Source: Ciborinia camelliae (lineage: Eukaryota > Ascomycota > Leotiomycetes > Helotiales > Sclerotiniaceae). Taken from it: 64,000 bases of DNA. The notes beneath the pieces were generated by a model. It was given only the letters and a program-made list of their open reading frames with translations. It was not told the origin of the DNA and did not search any database. Made by a program: the position numbers and the translations under genes. How positions within the stretch are numbered: position 1 is the stretch's first letter; each line of letters starts with the position of its first letter. Below, piece after piece: positions 33,445-45,722 of this stretch. The stretch is taken from contig JANPYM010000009.1 of assembly GCA_025890175.1 (NCBI GenBank), positions 765,650 to 829,649 on the forward strand. The letters are read 5' to 3'.

Positions 33445-35956
33445 GTCTCAGGTTCGCTGTTGTCGAGAATTCATTGATTCTGTTTTGGCAACAATTCAAG
33501 TTAGACTTGAAAAACATCAGAATCCTTTGATGTATGGAGTAGTATCAAATGCTTTCTTCTCGTCCCTCGCCTTCGCCCTCACCCTCGTTCCAGTTTTGAA
33601 GGGGTTCGTGTTGTGGAAAAGGAATCGAGCCCTTGTCTCATACTATAAGGTCTTTCGAACAAGGGCTGCGTAACGGATGTTTGATATTCTCTTTACTTTG
33701 GTATAGGAATGCAGAGATTAAATTCTGATGGGATGGATATCATGATAATTAGATATAGATTGGGGAGGTTGCTTGTCAACTTTGTTTCTGCGCAGAAGAC
33801 AATTACGATTAAGATGGATGTTCATGAGGTTTTGGTGAGGTTCGACGTCGGTCGGTATCCGTATCTGTATCCATATCGATAGGAGAAGTACCGATAACCA
33901 CCTGGGCACCTCAGCCTCAAAGATGGATGGGGATGAATCAAGATGGATGGAAATGGAAATAATTGATGACTAACCAAAGAAGTGTGTCTCATTTTCTACG
34001 GAGTACGGTAGGTACCTTAAGTTAGGTGTGTAAGGTAAGGAAGATTACCTAGATAGTTTGTATCAAAATGTAGATATTATTATTATTATTGTTATTATTA
34101 TTATTATAGATATCAATATTATGATAATATGAATATGATATCTATAATAATACCAATAACAATATCTGTTGAAAAAAAAATTAATTAAGTCTGAAGAATA
34201 TTTTCCTAGGTACCTAGCTAGGTATCCATATATACCTACCACGGAATATAGACAGTAGGTCCATAATGGATCGAATGCTGTAGAAGGATCTTACAGTAAG
34301 GTACCTAGGTAGTAGGTACCGATGTTGCTACAGTGCCCGACTTGAGAAGAGCCAAACCTAAGAATCGATGACCAATATGCCATAATTCAGAAAAGCATCA
34401 TCAGATACCTTGGTAGGTACGTGAAGCTGGAGGTGACACCTTCAAGGTGTACAGGAATACTTTACAAGGTGCGAAGACATCAATCTAACTTTGCTTTTAA
34501 CCTGCGTTACGTAAGTCGGTTGCAAGTAGGTAATAGGTTATAGGTCATAGGTCATAGGTCCTTGGTATATCTAATGGAGGATAGCATTGCTATACCGACC
34601 GGTATGTAGGTAGTAGGTATCATTCTAGACTGTGGAACTGCGCGACTCCATAGTTCCATCACATCACATCACAGGCTCACAACACCCCTCACAGGCTCCC
34701 AGGGATTGAAAAGAATGGGGATGGGGATGGGGATTCAAATTAATCGAAGAAGTCATGGATTTGGTTGGTTATTCACGGGCGGCAAGCTCTGATCCATAAG
34801 GTTATCATCGGTCGTGCAGGTTGCTGCTAAAATATGAAGCTGATGAAGGTATATTATATTATTGATGTCAACAATACCCAGGTGGTACCTTACAGATGAT
34901 CGTATCCGCCAATGAGTTTTCATCAGGAGGACAAGGAAGGTCTGGTATAAATTATCATACGGGATGGTATATTACCTACCTACCTAGGTATTACCTACTA
35001 CCTATAGTATATGGATAGTATCAAGGGTTGAAAGAGAGGAGGTATTTTGGTCTCCAGGTGTGATTTATTTCATCTAATTGAATGCCATCATTTAGCCCCA
35101 AAGTACTAACTATGTCCATACCTACCTACCTAGGTACCTACCTATCTCATTCCGAAAGCAGCTGGAGACTACCGAGTAAGATCACCATACATACCTACTA
35201 CGACAACTCCAAAAAAACCCAACCTCCCCCCAATATTTTTACTTTTATACTCACAGACTCGCAAACTCACAAACTCTACTCCACCTGCTGAACTAAACCA
35301 CAGTCTACAAGGTAGGGACCCAGTAAAGGTGTAGGTATATACTAATAATACTATATTATTACCTACTACGTATCATCGCGACACGCCCGGTAACTACTCA
35401 ATTTTCACTACCATTATTATTACGCTTCACACTTCATCACACTTCACCCTTCACACTTCACACACTTCACCCGATAACATCCTTCACTCTCATCCAACAT
35501 CCAACTATCCACCAACCCACTTCAATTTGCTACCTACTTTATGTTGCACGACCACCCACCACTCAATTATCTTCCCCTGATCTAAAACACTTCCAATCCA
35601 CTTTACCAGGAGTGCATCCTCTTTCCATTCATAACTATACACATTTTGGTGTACCTCAGATAGACCCAACCTCCCACTCCCGTCATTATACTACCCCATG
35701 TCCCGACAACAAGTTCACTTTGGTTGTTGTTGATGCAACCCGAAAACACCTTTGCAACCAAGATTCGAGTCAACAGTCCTTCAATTCTCCTTCAATTTTC
35801 GAAGATACCATCCTGCTACAATAAACTGCTTTCCAATACCCATACCTTAAATCAAAGATTCAAAGTACCAACAAGCTCCGATGGTTGGTTTGTAAATAGT
35901 GAATAGCCCCATAGGAGGACAAGAAAGATTTGGAGAGCCGGACAACATTGAACAAG
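33445..35956. other. Divergent intergenic region between the MIZ protein and BOI1
   Basis: This 2.5 kb must hold the promoters of both flanking genes. It contains a long AT-rich palindrome at 34072-34167, several CCTAGG palindromes (34205, 34304, 34983, 35129) and a CACTTC-type repeat at 35424-35471. Near 35400-35900 the + strand becomes C/A/T-rich, as expected of the BOI1 leader. No gene is supported. Confidence 0.55.
34072..34167. repeat. AT-rich foldback palindrome of about 96 bp
   Basis: Inner arms ATTATTATAGATATCA (34100-34115) and its exact reverse complement (34136-34151) flank a 20-bp loop. Outer sequence pairs imperfectly out to AGATATT/AATATCT at the ends. The left arm contains an ATT microsatellite. 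It may be a foldback element remnant or a product of local inverted duplication. Confidence 0.75.
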
Positions 35957-38900
35957 ATGGAACCCGCAATGTCAATCGAGTCGTCGCATCTTCGACCAGA
36001 GCCTGGATCAATTTTGATTGTAATTCGTAAGTTAAATTCACCTTGGAAATTGGGAATTGAGGAATATGGATATAAAATAGATTCAATAGATGGTCCTGTA
36101 AGGGAGTTCTGCAACTGATAATTAAGCTAGATGATTTCTCTGCTCGCAGTTCCGATGAGCTCAGCTTATCGAAAGGAGACCGGGTCGAATTAATAGAGAG
36201 AGATGACGAATTCGAAGATGGATGGTACCTCGGGAAGAGCTTGGTAAACGGATCAAGTGGTTTATTTCCCCACGGTAAGCTTCCTAGGCGGAAATGGTGT
36301 CGCATTAAGTATCGAGACTGATATATCATAAAAGTCTATACCCGAGTAGCTCCTCATGGATCCTCTTCCCATCCAAATCTTTCGACAATTTCTATGTCTC
36401 AACCAGGAGCTCTGCAAAGTCCGCTGCCTCAACAATCTTCCCAATCGATTGCCTCAACCCCCTCCGGTGAATCTACACCTCTGCTAGGAACTCCAGAGGT
36501 TATTCCAGATATCCTGTCGCCCGATATGTCTTCCTCATCTTTTACTTCGATCGAACCTTCAACGAATGCTGCCGCAAAAATAATTTCACCACTAAGTGCA
36601 GTGAGTTCGAGTTCAGCAGCGAGATCCCATACCCACGGCCAGGATAGTCCGGTCATGAACGAGACATTGAGTGTGATTGATGAACATATAACCGATATGA
36701 ACCACATCGTTGGTTCTGTACCAAAAACCATCAACGACTCCGGAAGCGAATATAGTAGCCACTACCCTGATGCAAGATCATCATATATAAATGGAGAGGA
36801 AACAGACGAAGAAGAGGAAGAAGCACATACATTCGAGGAGGTTTCAATATGGACACCCGAGCAAGTGGCAGAATACTTATTTACGGTGGGGGTTGAGAAG
36901 AAGCACTGTGAAGTATTCCGAGATCAAGAAATCAGTGGGGATGTCCTCATAGAAATGGATCAAACATCGGTTTTCTTGAAAGAATTTGAATTAGGTTCTG
37001 TTGGACGAAGATTGAAAACCTGGCAAAAGATAAAAGCGCTTCAAGACGAATTAAATGGTGAAACTCCGACAAGAAGGAACACTGGTACATATGTTGGTAG
37101 TGAAATTGGCTCCGAGGATGGTGGTCGTCGTAGCCGTAGTGGTACTTCATCAACAATGCTACCAAGGAAGTTCAGTTTGAGCAACCAACCTGGATCACCA
37201 TCAAACAACATTCGACAAAATCATCATCGTGCCCGCAGAAACGACTCTATCTCAAATTCATTTTCAATATCTCCCAAAACTCCACAAGGCAGTCCAAGAG
37301 CCCCAGGTGAAAAGAGACCTTCTGCAGCATCAATTAGGGATTTACACCATTCTAGGCAAAGTTCTGTTGGTGAATTTAGTACCACTAATTCACTTATGAG
37401 TGCCATTGCAGCAGACAAATCCCAAGGTACATTTACACACAGGAAGCAAGCGTCATTTAACAAAGATTGGTCCCTCGGTGACGCAACATCCGCTATATCT
37501 CAACGACCCTTATCTTCGAGTCGTCCCTTGTCCTCCTCTGGTTTCGCAGAAATTACCACCAAGGGATCTGCAGACCAGCAACCTGAAATTACAGTGCCGC
37601 CAACTCATTCAGATTCAGACCGGGGATATTTCTCTGGTGGTGAATTTGAGGGTCGGCAAAGAAACGTGCTACGTAAAAGAGGTAGCACAGCTGGACACTC
37701 TAGAAATTCAAGTTACACTGATGAGCAAAGATTGAGGACTGCAACAACAAATTCAAGACATTCCAGATATGGTAGTGTTGATTCAATGAGAGAAACAACA
37801 TCACCTACGGCAGCACAAAAATATTACGGCTTATCTTTATCTGTGAATGGCCGTCTAAGAACTCCTTCAGAAAGTTCTATCAATACACCTCCTCGACCAG
37901 TACCACCCCCGAAGGACGATTTTCCCCTCGTCACCAGACTTCAACCAGAAAAATCCTTGGATAGCATAATGTCGCCAAAATCTCCAAAATCTCCAAAATC
38001 TTCCAGTCTTCGACAAAGTCATCCTAGCGATGGTTTATTACCTGCCAAGCCAGCTGGATATTCTAGCCATTTTAGTATGCGCGCGATCTCTGACGCTGTC
38101 ACCGGTCGTGAGAAATCTCGTATTACATCACCAACGGAAACTGTATCATCATCAACAAAAGAATCTCCACTTCAATCACCCTCGAGGACCGGTACCAGTT
38201 CAAGCACACCTTCAGGTGGCCCGAGCTTTGAATTAGATCCACCAGAAGAGAAGGCGGCTATGATTACTCCAAAGGCAGCGAGGAAAAAGTCCAAGAAGGA
38301 GACCAGTGCTTATACTCGGGGGTTGGAAAAGAAAACACCTCAGGAACAAATGGTTGGTGCAGATTATAGCGGATGGATGAAGAAGAAAAGTTCAAACCTT
38401 ATGACAACATGGAAGCCTCGACTTTTTGTCTTGAAGGGACGACGGCTGTCTTATTACTATTCCGAGACTGACGATCAGGAGAAGGGCCTGATTGATATTT
38501 CATTCCATCGAGTATTACCAGCCGACAATGACCGCCTTACTGGTCTTCATGCCACTTTGACAGGTGCAACGAACAGCCCTACAAGCCCGATCAATGCGCA
38601 AGGAACCATTGCATCAGCGGCGGCAGACGCCGAACCAGAATCCTCATTAAGCAAAAGTGGTGGTGATACTATGTTTATATTCAAACTCGTACCCCCACGA
38701 TCTGGTCTTTCCAAAGCCGTCAATTTCACCAAACCCACTGTCCATTACTTCGCAGTTCCAAATATTAAACAAGGCAGATTATGGATGGCTGCATTGATGA
38801 AAGCTACCATCGACCGAGACGATTCCAAACCTATAACCACAACATACCAGCAAAAGACCATCTCCCTTACCAAAGCCAGACAAATGCGACATCGTCCTCC

Positions 38901-39144
38901 AGCACTTATGAATCTTGATGAGAAAGTCGAAGAAGCAGCTTTGCAAACTCCGTCAAGTGATAAACATGGGCTTAATATCCAAGGTATCATCTTTGATCGC
39001 AGCCCTCATGAGGGCGACAGTGGTGTCTCCGGTGTATCGAAACGAGAGAGTGCGAATACAGGGACAAGTCGGGTACCAGAAAGTGCGCGCTTAAGTAATA
39101 CTTATTCGCCAGATGTTGATGTTCTGGAACCCCTAACTGCTTGA
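35957..39144 (+). CDS. BOI1: SH3-SAM-PH polarity scaffold, Boi1/Boi2 (Pob1) family
   Basis: Exons 35957-36026, 36131-36274 and 36335-39144 give 1007 residues. An N-terminal SH3 domain spans about residues 20-75 (ILIVIHDFSARSSDELSL, then GWYLGKS and GLFPHVY). A SAM domain lies near 241-309 (WTPEQVAEYLFTVGVEKKHC). A long Ser/Pro/Thr-rich linker carries a PPRPVPPPKDD proline motif and SPK repeats. A PH domain sits near 747-900 (DYSGWMKKKSS, WKPRLFVLKGRRLSYYYS), with a low-complexity insert between its strands. Yeast Boi1/2 and fission yeast Pob1 sit at growth sites, bind Cdc42 and phospholipids through the PH domain, and promote exocyst-dependent secretion and polarised growth; those roles are inferred here. 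The SH3 domain is split over three exons, so the start depends on the first two introns, both with good GT-AG borders and matching phases. Confidence 0.9.
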
Positions 39145-40364
39145 GCTGGTAATTTGGAGGCTGGACGAGCAATGATGATGGCGATACATGCAAGCAAGCA
39201 ATGGATACGACTGACGGACTGACGGATGAGCACGAATACGCACATCAAATACCTTTTCTTTCTAACTACTTCACTCTTTTCTTTATCTAATTCTTTTCGT
39301 TCAACCTTTCGATCCCGATACGATACCGATACCTATCTACCGGAGTTTTGAAAGAAGCGTACGAGGACACAAACGTTTAAATAGTATATCATGTTCTAAT
39401 TCTGGTGTGGTGTGCATATGGCGGGGATGGGCTGTGGGGTAAAGGTTACTTTGGCAGGCAAAATGGAAGGGATATTTGGTTGGTTTGGGGATGAATCGCA
39501 AGGATGGAATGGATGGGTTGGGTGAATGGGTGGAGGAGGAAATGAAGCAACGCCGGCCCCATGTCGTCGGCTTTCTTTTCCTTCTTCTTTATAAGGACAC
39601 ATCGGTGTCACACAAACCCTCTTTGTAGTATAGAAACTTTATGGGGAGGGAAAGGGGGAGGGGGGCCAGATATGGGCAAGTGGAATGAGAAATGAAATGA
39701 GTGTTTGAGCGAATGAAATGAAGTTTATCTGTGCGGGTGGTGGTTGGTTGAATGAATGAATTTGTATGATAGGATGGATGATTTTTTCACTTGCCATTTT
39801 GGAAAGGACACGTTACAGAAATCAATCAACTTCTGCCCAGGTGAGACTGGATGGGTGGGACATACATGTTTCTCATCTTCGAGGTCCTAGATCGTTTCTT
39901 TTCTCTTTCGTACTCTTTTTATGTGAACCTGGTGATGGATATTCGTGCTTTGATTGTATCTAGGTAGGTAGGTAGGTAGGTACGTAGGTAGTTACGGCGA
40001 TCCTGGGGTGGAGATCCTGAGGTGGGCATATTGGATGGGCGAAAGAGTGGATGGGCGGGTATTTGAAGGGATGGATATGAAGGGGCGGATATGAGTAGAT
40101 AGGTAGGTATGTGCATGTGTATGAGTATGAATATGAGATTGAGTATGAGATTGACAATCATTGTGATGTATATAGTGAAATGAAATAAACTGGAATGAAT
40201 TGAAATGAAATGAACTGAAATAAACTTAAATGAAGGTTTATAATTTGATATTAGAGTAAGTAGGTAGGTAGGTAGGTGGTAATAAGAGTTGTCAGTATAG
40301 GTAGGTAATGGAAGTAGGTGGGTAAGTAAGTCCTACCTAGGTTGGGGGTGATGATCAATTGGGG

Positions 40365-40432
40365 ATTATAATTATGATTATGATTATGATTATGATTATG
40401 ATTATGATTATGATTATGATTATGATTATAAT
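40365..40432. repeat. GATTAT hexamer microsatellite, about 11 copies
   Basis: Near-perfect head-to-tail hexamers. Confidence 0.9.
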
Positions 40433-42813
40433 CGGATTTCTAAGCAGAAATTTTCAGCAGACGCCCGGTTTGAAGTGCGATTTATGAACTCCGACGCCGG
40501 ATGAGGACCAGTGCTATAGAAAGGAATGGTGAACGGTATTTGAGATGAGGATTTTTAGATAGATACCTGGTAGGCAGGTGTAGACAGGAAGAGTGCACAC
40601 ACTCTCTTTCTCCTCTATTCTCCTATTGCGCTCGTAATAGTTGGGGAAAATGTCGGTTTCCCCAGGGCTGTCTTTAATGGAAGGAGAAGGAAAAGGAGGG
40701 GAGAGGAACCCCGGAAGTAAAATGAATAATATTGGGACAGTTATTGTACCTTTGTAGTGCTTGGGGATATGGATACGCTTTATACCTTACAGGAAGTGAT
40801 ATCTTTTCCTTGAGATGCGTGGGGTTATGAATTTAATACCTACCTTGCCGGAGTATATGAATGAACCTGGGCTCATGAGCTGAAATTTGGATGTAACGAC
40901 CTTGAGAGTAACGAATACCTATCTACCTACCTTAGATAGGTATCCCCCAGTTAGAAAACCAATGACCTAACTATTTTATAAACTTAGAGTAGATATATGT
41001 AAAAATGCTAGATATGAATCCGAGTTCAACAATTCGATGTAGTATCTTTGAGGAACGAATGGGGAGAATCAAACCTTTTCAAGATAATTATGAAGGTTCT
41101 TCCTTAGTTTCTCATCAAGAAACAAATAGACCTCTTAAGTTGAGGCGACTCCAATAGAATAATTCATTAGAACAGGTAAAATTATCATTCGAATTCTATT
41201 AGATTCTATAGGTAGAGCATATATACCTCAACTTCACTGTCCCATTTCATCAAACTCAAATTCGAATACCAATGGAATTTGTACCATTACCTATGCACTA
41301 CTTTGAATCGTCAATTCTACTCCCTTTTACGAATTATGCTATTTGAGGTCGAAATGGAAAGTTTCTATGCTAGTTGGGGTATCAAAGTTGAAAAACATGC
41401 TATTTCAGGTATTTGCCGATTAAAGTATAAGAGCCAGAAGGGGAGAGGGACGATTTAACACCAAACAAAATGTTTACCGAGGAAGAAAAAGAGCCCAAGA
41501 CGGAGAAAAGGAGTCATGAGTCATGTGAGGAGGAACTAATGGAACCAAGAGAAAGCAAGGCGGAGGGAGTGCCATTAGGAAAACTACCATCATCATAAGA
41601 GGTTGAAGGCAATTTGCCCAATTGAACATTACAAACCGTAATGATTGAAGAAGAGAAATCTCCAATTATTTGCACATAGAGGTGGGCGATACATGAATAC
41701 CTGGTTTCTCCAGCCAGAAGGCCAGATAATGAGGTGGTTTAGTGTGCTTAGCTCAGCAGGGTAGTGTTAAGCGATGATTAGATATGCAATAACCGCAAGA
41801 GATGACTAGCTTCCAAGGCTTAAAGGGAGATGGTTGAGCTTAAGAACTCCGAATAGCCTCGCTACTAGACACTTTCTCAAGGTAGATCCCTTTAAATGCA
41901 TCTATTACCAAGTAATTTTAAACCAAGCCTTTATCATTATTCGATGATCATACCGTTATTTTGGTGGAGATGGGTGTCGGTATATCAGGAATCCAGTTTC
42001 CAAATACTTGGAAACATGAGCACTGACACCATTTTCGAAGGCCCGTGTGGAGCTACCGAAAGCTACTTTGTCTGCTAGAACTACTCCGATTTGCTGGATG
42101 AAAGCCTAAGCATGGTTCCTCGAAATAGTCCTCAACCCGAACCGAAAGAGAGGAGTTGCCGGAAGTGAAGAACAATCAATCAATCGTGAATAAATTTTGG
42201 GGCGTGGCTTTTCTCTTTTGTTTACCACACTTTGCCAGTGTCAAAAGATCTGGATTTCGCTGTGGAAGTTGCCCTTAGCTCCAAAATATGCCACCGCATA
42301 ACCCAAAGATTGTGAACACTTCACAATATTCACAGCCGAGGATACTATATTTCTTACTGCACATATATACCTCTCATATGGCTGATCTGAGGCTCAACTG
42401 ATCCCTTAGTGGGCGACGCTAAAGAGTCCGGTAGATTTACCAACCTGCCTAAAAGTAAATGTAGTTCGGAGACCAAAGAGTATATAGCCTATGATCATGA
42501 CCACGGATGATGACGATCAAATTTCTTAGCGAACAAACGTTTATAATTAAACCATCTCCCCACCGTTCCTTCTCCAACAACACATTTTTGTATACGAAGC
42601 CCAGAACACTTGCTATTAAGTCTTTATACATACGCAAACAACAAGGACAAAACACATACGCAGTTGCCTATATTATTGGAACCTAATAAACCATCCGCCA
42701 AAAATATTCGCCAACAACGACTTCGACTTCGGATAGTAAGATCAATCGAAAAAACACATTATCCCAAATATATCAATACCATTCTCGAGGTGAAAGTGTC
42801 AAATATCAACTAG

Positions 42814-42952
42814 CAATATCACATACTTAATCAACCAAAAGCAACTCGCAATACCACATACTTAATCAACCAAAAGCAACTTGCAATACCACATACTCGA
42901 TCAGTCAAGCAGCCCCACGCACAATATCGCAAACTCAATCAACCCAAACGCG
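42814..42952 (+). repeat. 35-bp tandem repeat, four copies, just upstream of the MFS gene
   Basis: Copies at 42814-42848 and 42849-42883 differ at about three positions. The third (42884-42919) and fourth (42920-42952) are progressively diverged. Each carries a CACATACT/CAAACT block followed by ATCAACCAAAAGC or a variant. The array ends 48 bp before the ATG, so it is probably leader or proximal promoter. Confidence 0.85.
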
Positions 42953-42999
42953 TCACTTTTCTGACAATTTTTACATAGCAAATTTAACTCAAAGTCAAA

Positions 43000-45012
43000 A
43001 TGAAGGTTCTTGGACTCCGAATTGGGGAACCAACCCCCGAATATTGGGAGGTTGTTGTGCCTCTGGCTCACGCAAATCGACACCGTGATGTCCCTAAGAA
43101 GGATAATCGACCAATTGAGGATCCTCAAAAAGGTCGAGAAAGTGATGAAAGTTTGCCATCATCAGGTATACGCAGTCAGAGAAGTACTGACAGCTCAAGC
43201 CCAACGATCCCATGGACAATCGAAAATCTGAGAAATGCGGTCGAGGCAATGGGGTCGGGATCGGCTTCAAATTTGGAAGGTATGTAATAATCGGGATATC
43301 AGTTATTGAAAAGAATATGTATGCTAATTTCTTGATAGCGAAGTTGAGAACTGTGGAACTTGCAATCAGTGATATTGGCATGGGTAGGCATCAATACCAC
43401 TTGTTTGTATTGTGCGGTACCGGCTGGGCTGCTGATAAGTATATTACTCCTCTCATTTGCTGCTAGTGGTAGAATCTGACAAGAGATAGTCTCTGGCTCC
43501 AGGGTGTAGCATTGATCCTTACTCAATTATCTGCCAATTTTGAAGTCTCGGAACAATTTGTTCGGTATGCCACTCTCTCCCTAAATGTTGGATTATCACT
43601 TGGCGCCGCCGGGTGGGGTGTCGGATCGGATATTCAAGGGAGAAGACTGGGATTCAATTCGACATTGGCAATTGCTGGAATATTTGCCATGGGATTGGCA
43701 AAGGCGCCGAGTTTCATTGCTGCGTCCAGTCTTCTTGGAGCACTTGGAGTTGGAGTGGGGGGTAGCCTCCCCGTGGATGGAACCATGTTTGTACGTGAAA
43801 ACTCTCACCATTGAACTAAGCTTTACCCATCGGGTCATTACTTTTGTTCAATATCCCGTAGCACCGCTTTCTAATGCCTCAATAGCTTGAATTCTTACCA
43901 CATAACAATCGCAGTTACTTAACACTCTTGTCTGTATGGTGGCCAATAGGACAAATCGTGGCTTCGCTTCTTGCATGGCACTTCCTTGGTACAACTTCTA
44001 CCACAGACAATAGTTGGAGAATGTTTATAACTACATTGGGAGGTATGACTTTGGCATTGGCGCTCGCTCGTTTCTTATTCGATAGCATCGAGTCGCCAAA
44101 ATATCTCCTTGGCATAAATAAGCAAGCAGAAGCTGTAAGATCTGTCCGTGCACTAGCGCATAAGAACGGCACCAAAACTTGGCTCACCGAAGAGATTCTC
44201 AATGAGATAGGAGGGACACAAGAGGTAGCCGAAGAAGTGAAGTCAGGTACCATGGTGAAGATTCGTCAAGCGATTGAATCTTTTGGACCGGGAACGAAAA
44301 AAAAGGTCTCTCCATTGTTTGGAAATTTTCAGCTGGGTATAAATACTGTAAGTTATGAACCCAGTATTCTCAATCTCTAATTTTAACCTTGTCTAGGCTC
44401 TATTATGGTTCATTTGGACTTGTGTTGGAATGGGATATCCGTTGTTCAATTCCTTCTTACCACAATACCTATCGAACGGTCAGAAAACAGAAGACAGTTC
44501 CAATACTTATCGGGACTATGCAATTATCAGTGCGACTGCCTTTCCTGGTTCTTTCTTGGCTTGCTTCCTTGTTGTTAAGGCAGGTCGTAGGATACCAATG
44601 GCGATTGCAACCATGATTACCGGAATATTTTTCTTTCTTTTCACTCTCCGCAATGAGAGCAACTTTCAACTCGCCTGTGGGTGTGTAGCATCCGTCTTTC
44701 AAAATATTATGTTTGGAATTCTTTAGTAAGTCCATCAGTTTTCTTGACTTTCCCATGTGGGTTTGTTATGTTGTACTAACAACATGCAGTGCATACACCC
44801 CAGAGACATTCCCCGGATCCAGTAGAGGAACTGGTTGTGGTATTGCCCACTCCTTGAGTAGATTAGGTGGGATATGTGCTCCCTTGATAGCAGCAAATAT
44901 CGGTGCATCCAATCCAAGTTTACCTATTTACGTCAGTGGAGGTTTGATCCTTGCGGCGTTTGTGGCCATGTGTTTTCTGAGAATAGAGACGAAAAATAGA
45001 CAGTCGTTATAG
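43000..45012 (+). CDS. Major facilitator superfamily transporter, SV2/sugar-transporter-like
   Basis: Six exons (43000-43279, 43339-43438, 43490-43790, 43886-44347, 44397-44725, 44790-45012) give 564 residues. A hydrophilic N-terminus of about 95 residues is followed by GMGRHQYHLFVLCGTGWAAD and NLWLQGVALILTQL, the typical first helix of SV2-related fungal transporters. The MFS signature between helices 2 and 3 reads GSDIQGRRLGF, and a GRRIPMA motif occupies the equivalent place in the second half. The block FGVG-like GVGVGGSLPVDG and then LEFLPHNNRSYLTLLSVWWPIGQ is characteristic of the subgroup. Roughly 12 hydrophobic segments are present, with a soluble central loop near 44120-44330. The plasma membrane is the likely site; the substrate cannot be predicted. 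All five introns have GT-AG borders and consistent phases. Confidence 0.88.
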
Positions 45013-45722
45013 GAGAGTTGGAACTTGGATAGCAAATACTGTAGGATGAATCCAGTACCTAAGTAGGTATACCAAGCCAGGTATACCAAGTGGACTCATC
45101 GGTTCTGAATAGATTATATGTACCAAATAGTCATAGAGAGCTTCGTTCTTGATAGCATAATCTACTGCAGAGGTTAGATATTCTTATAAAATCCATATCC
45201 TCATCTTCATCAATCTTTCTCTGACAACTTTGATAAAAAATATTGAATGAAATTATATTAATATTATATCACATCGTTTTGACAACTGTATAAACCGGTG
45301 GAGTTATTGGGTGTAAATTTTTGATATTTCGTGATGTTATTGGTGTTTCTGATTAGGTAAAGTAAACAACAGGGGTATGAGATGTGGGCTGACGGATAAG
45401 CTACAAAAATCCCCGGTGAGCGTCATTCTGCAAACGGCTCAAGCTTCATCTTGCGCACTTCACAATTCAAAGCATGAATCTTTTTCTATAAATTGCTCAG
45501 TACGAGCGTATTCGGAATTCTCGGATCGGATCATATCGCATCGTATTTAATTATACGAATCATCTGCAAACATCAAAGAAATTCGACGCGTGGGCTCGGG
45601 CTGCGGCAATGAGGCTGAGCACTTGAAACTTGTCCCGAGAAAGCTTTCTAAGATTATCCTTTTCTCTCAACTTCAATACTAATGTTTAAACTGCTATACC
45701 AATCTTTAACTTCTCCATCAAA
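45013..45722. other. Intergenic region, MFS 3' flank and arrestin promoter
   Basis: No gene is supported. The final 60 bp before the ATG are C/T/A-rich, as in a fungal leader. Confidence 0.5.

Larger units (their letters stand above)
39145..42999. other. 3.9-kb intergenic region between BOI1 and the MFS gene
   Basis: No gene is supported. Repeats include GGTA at 39961-39984 and near 40258-40277, and a GATTAT array at 40365-40432. From about 42600 the + strand is C/A-rich and holds the promoter, leader and 35-bp tandem repeat of the transporter gene. Confidence 0.55.

Noticed and set aside
33278..33673. 131-codon + frame with a hydrophobic segment near its end
   Set aside because: It overlaps the first coding exon of the MIZ protein on the opposite strand and lacks a supported start or family.
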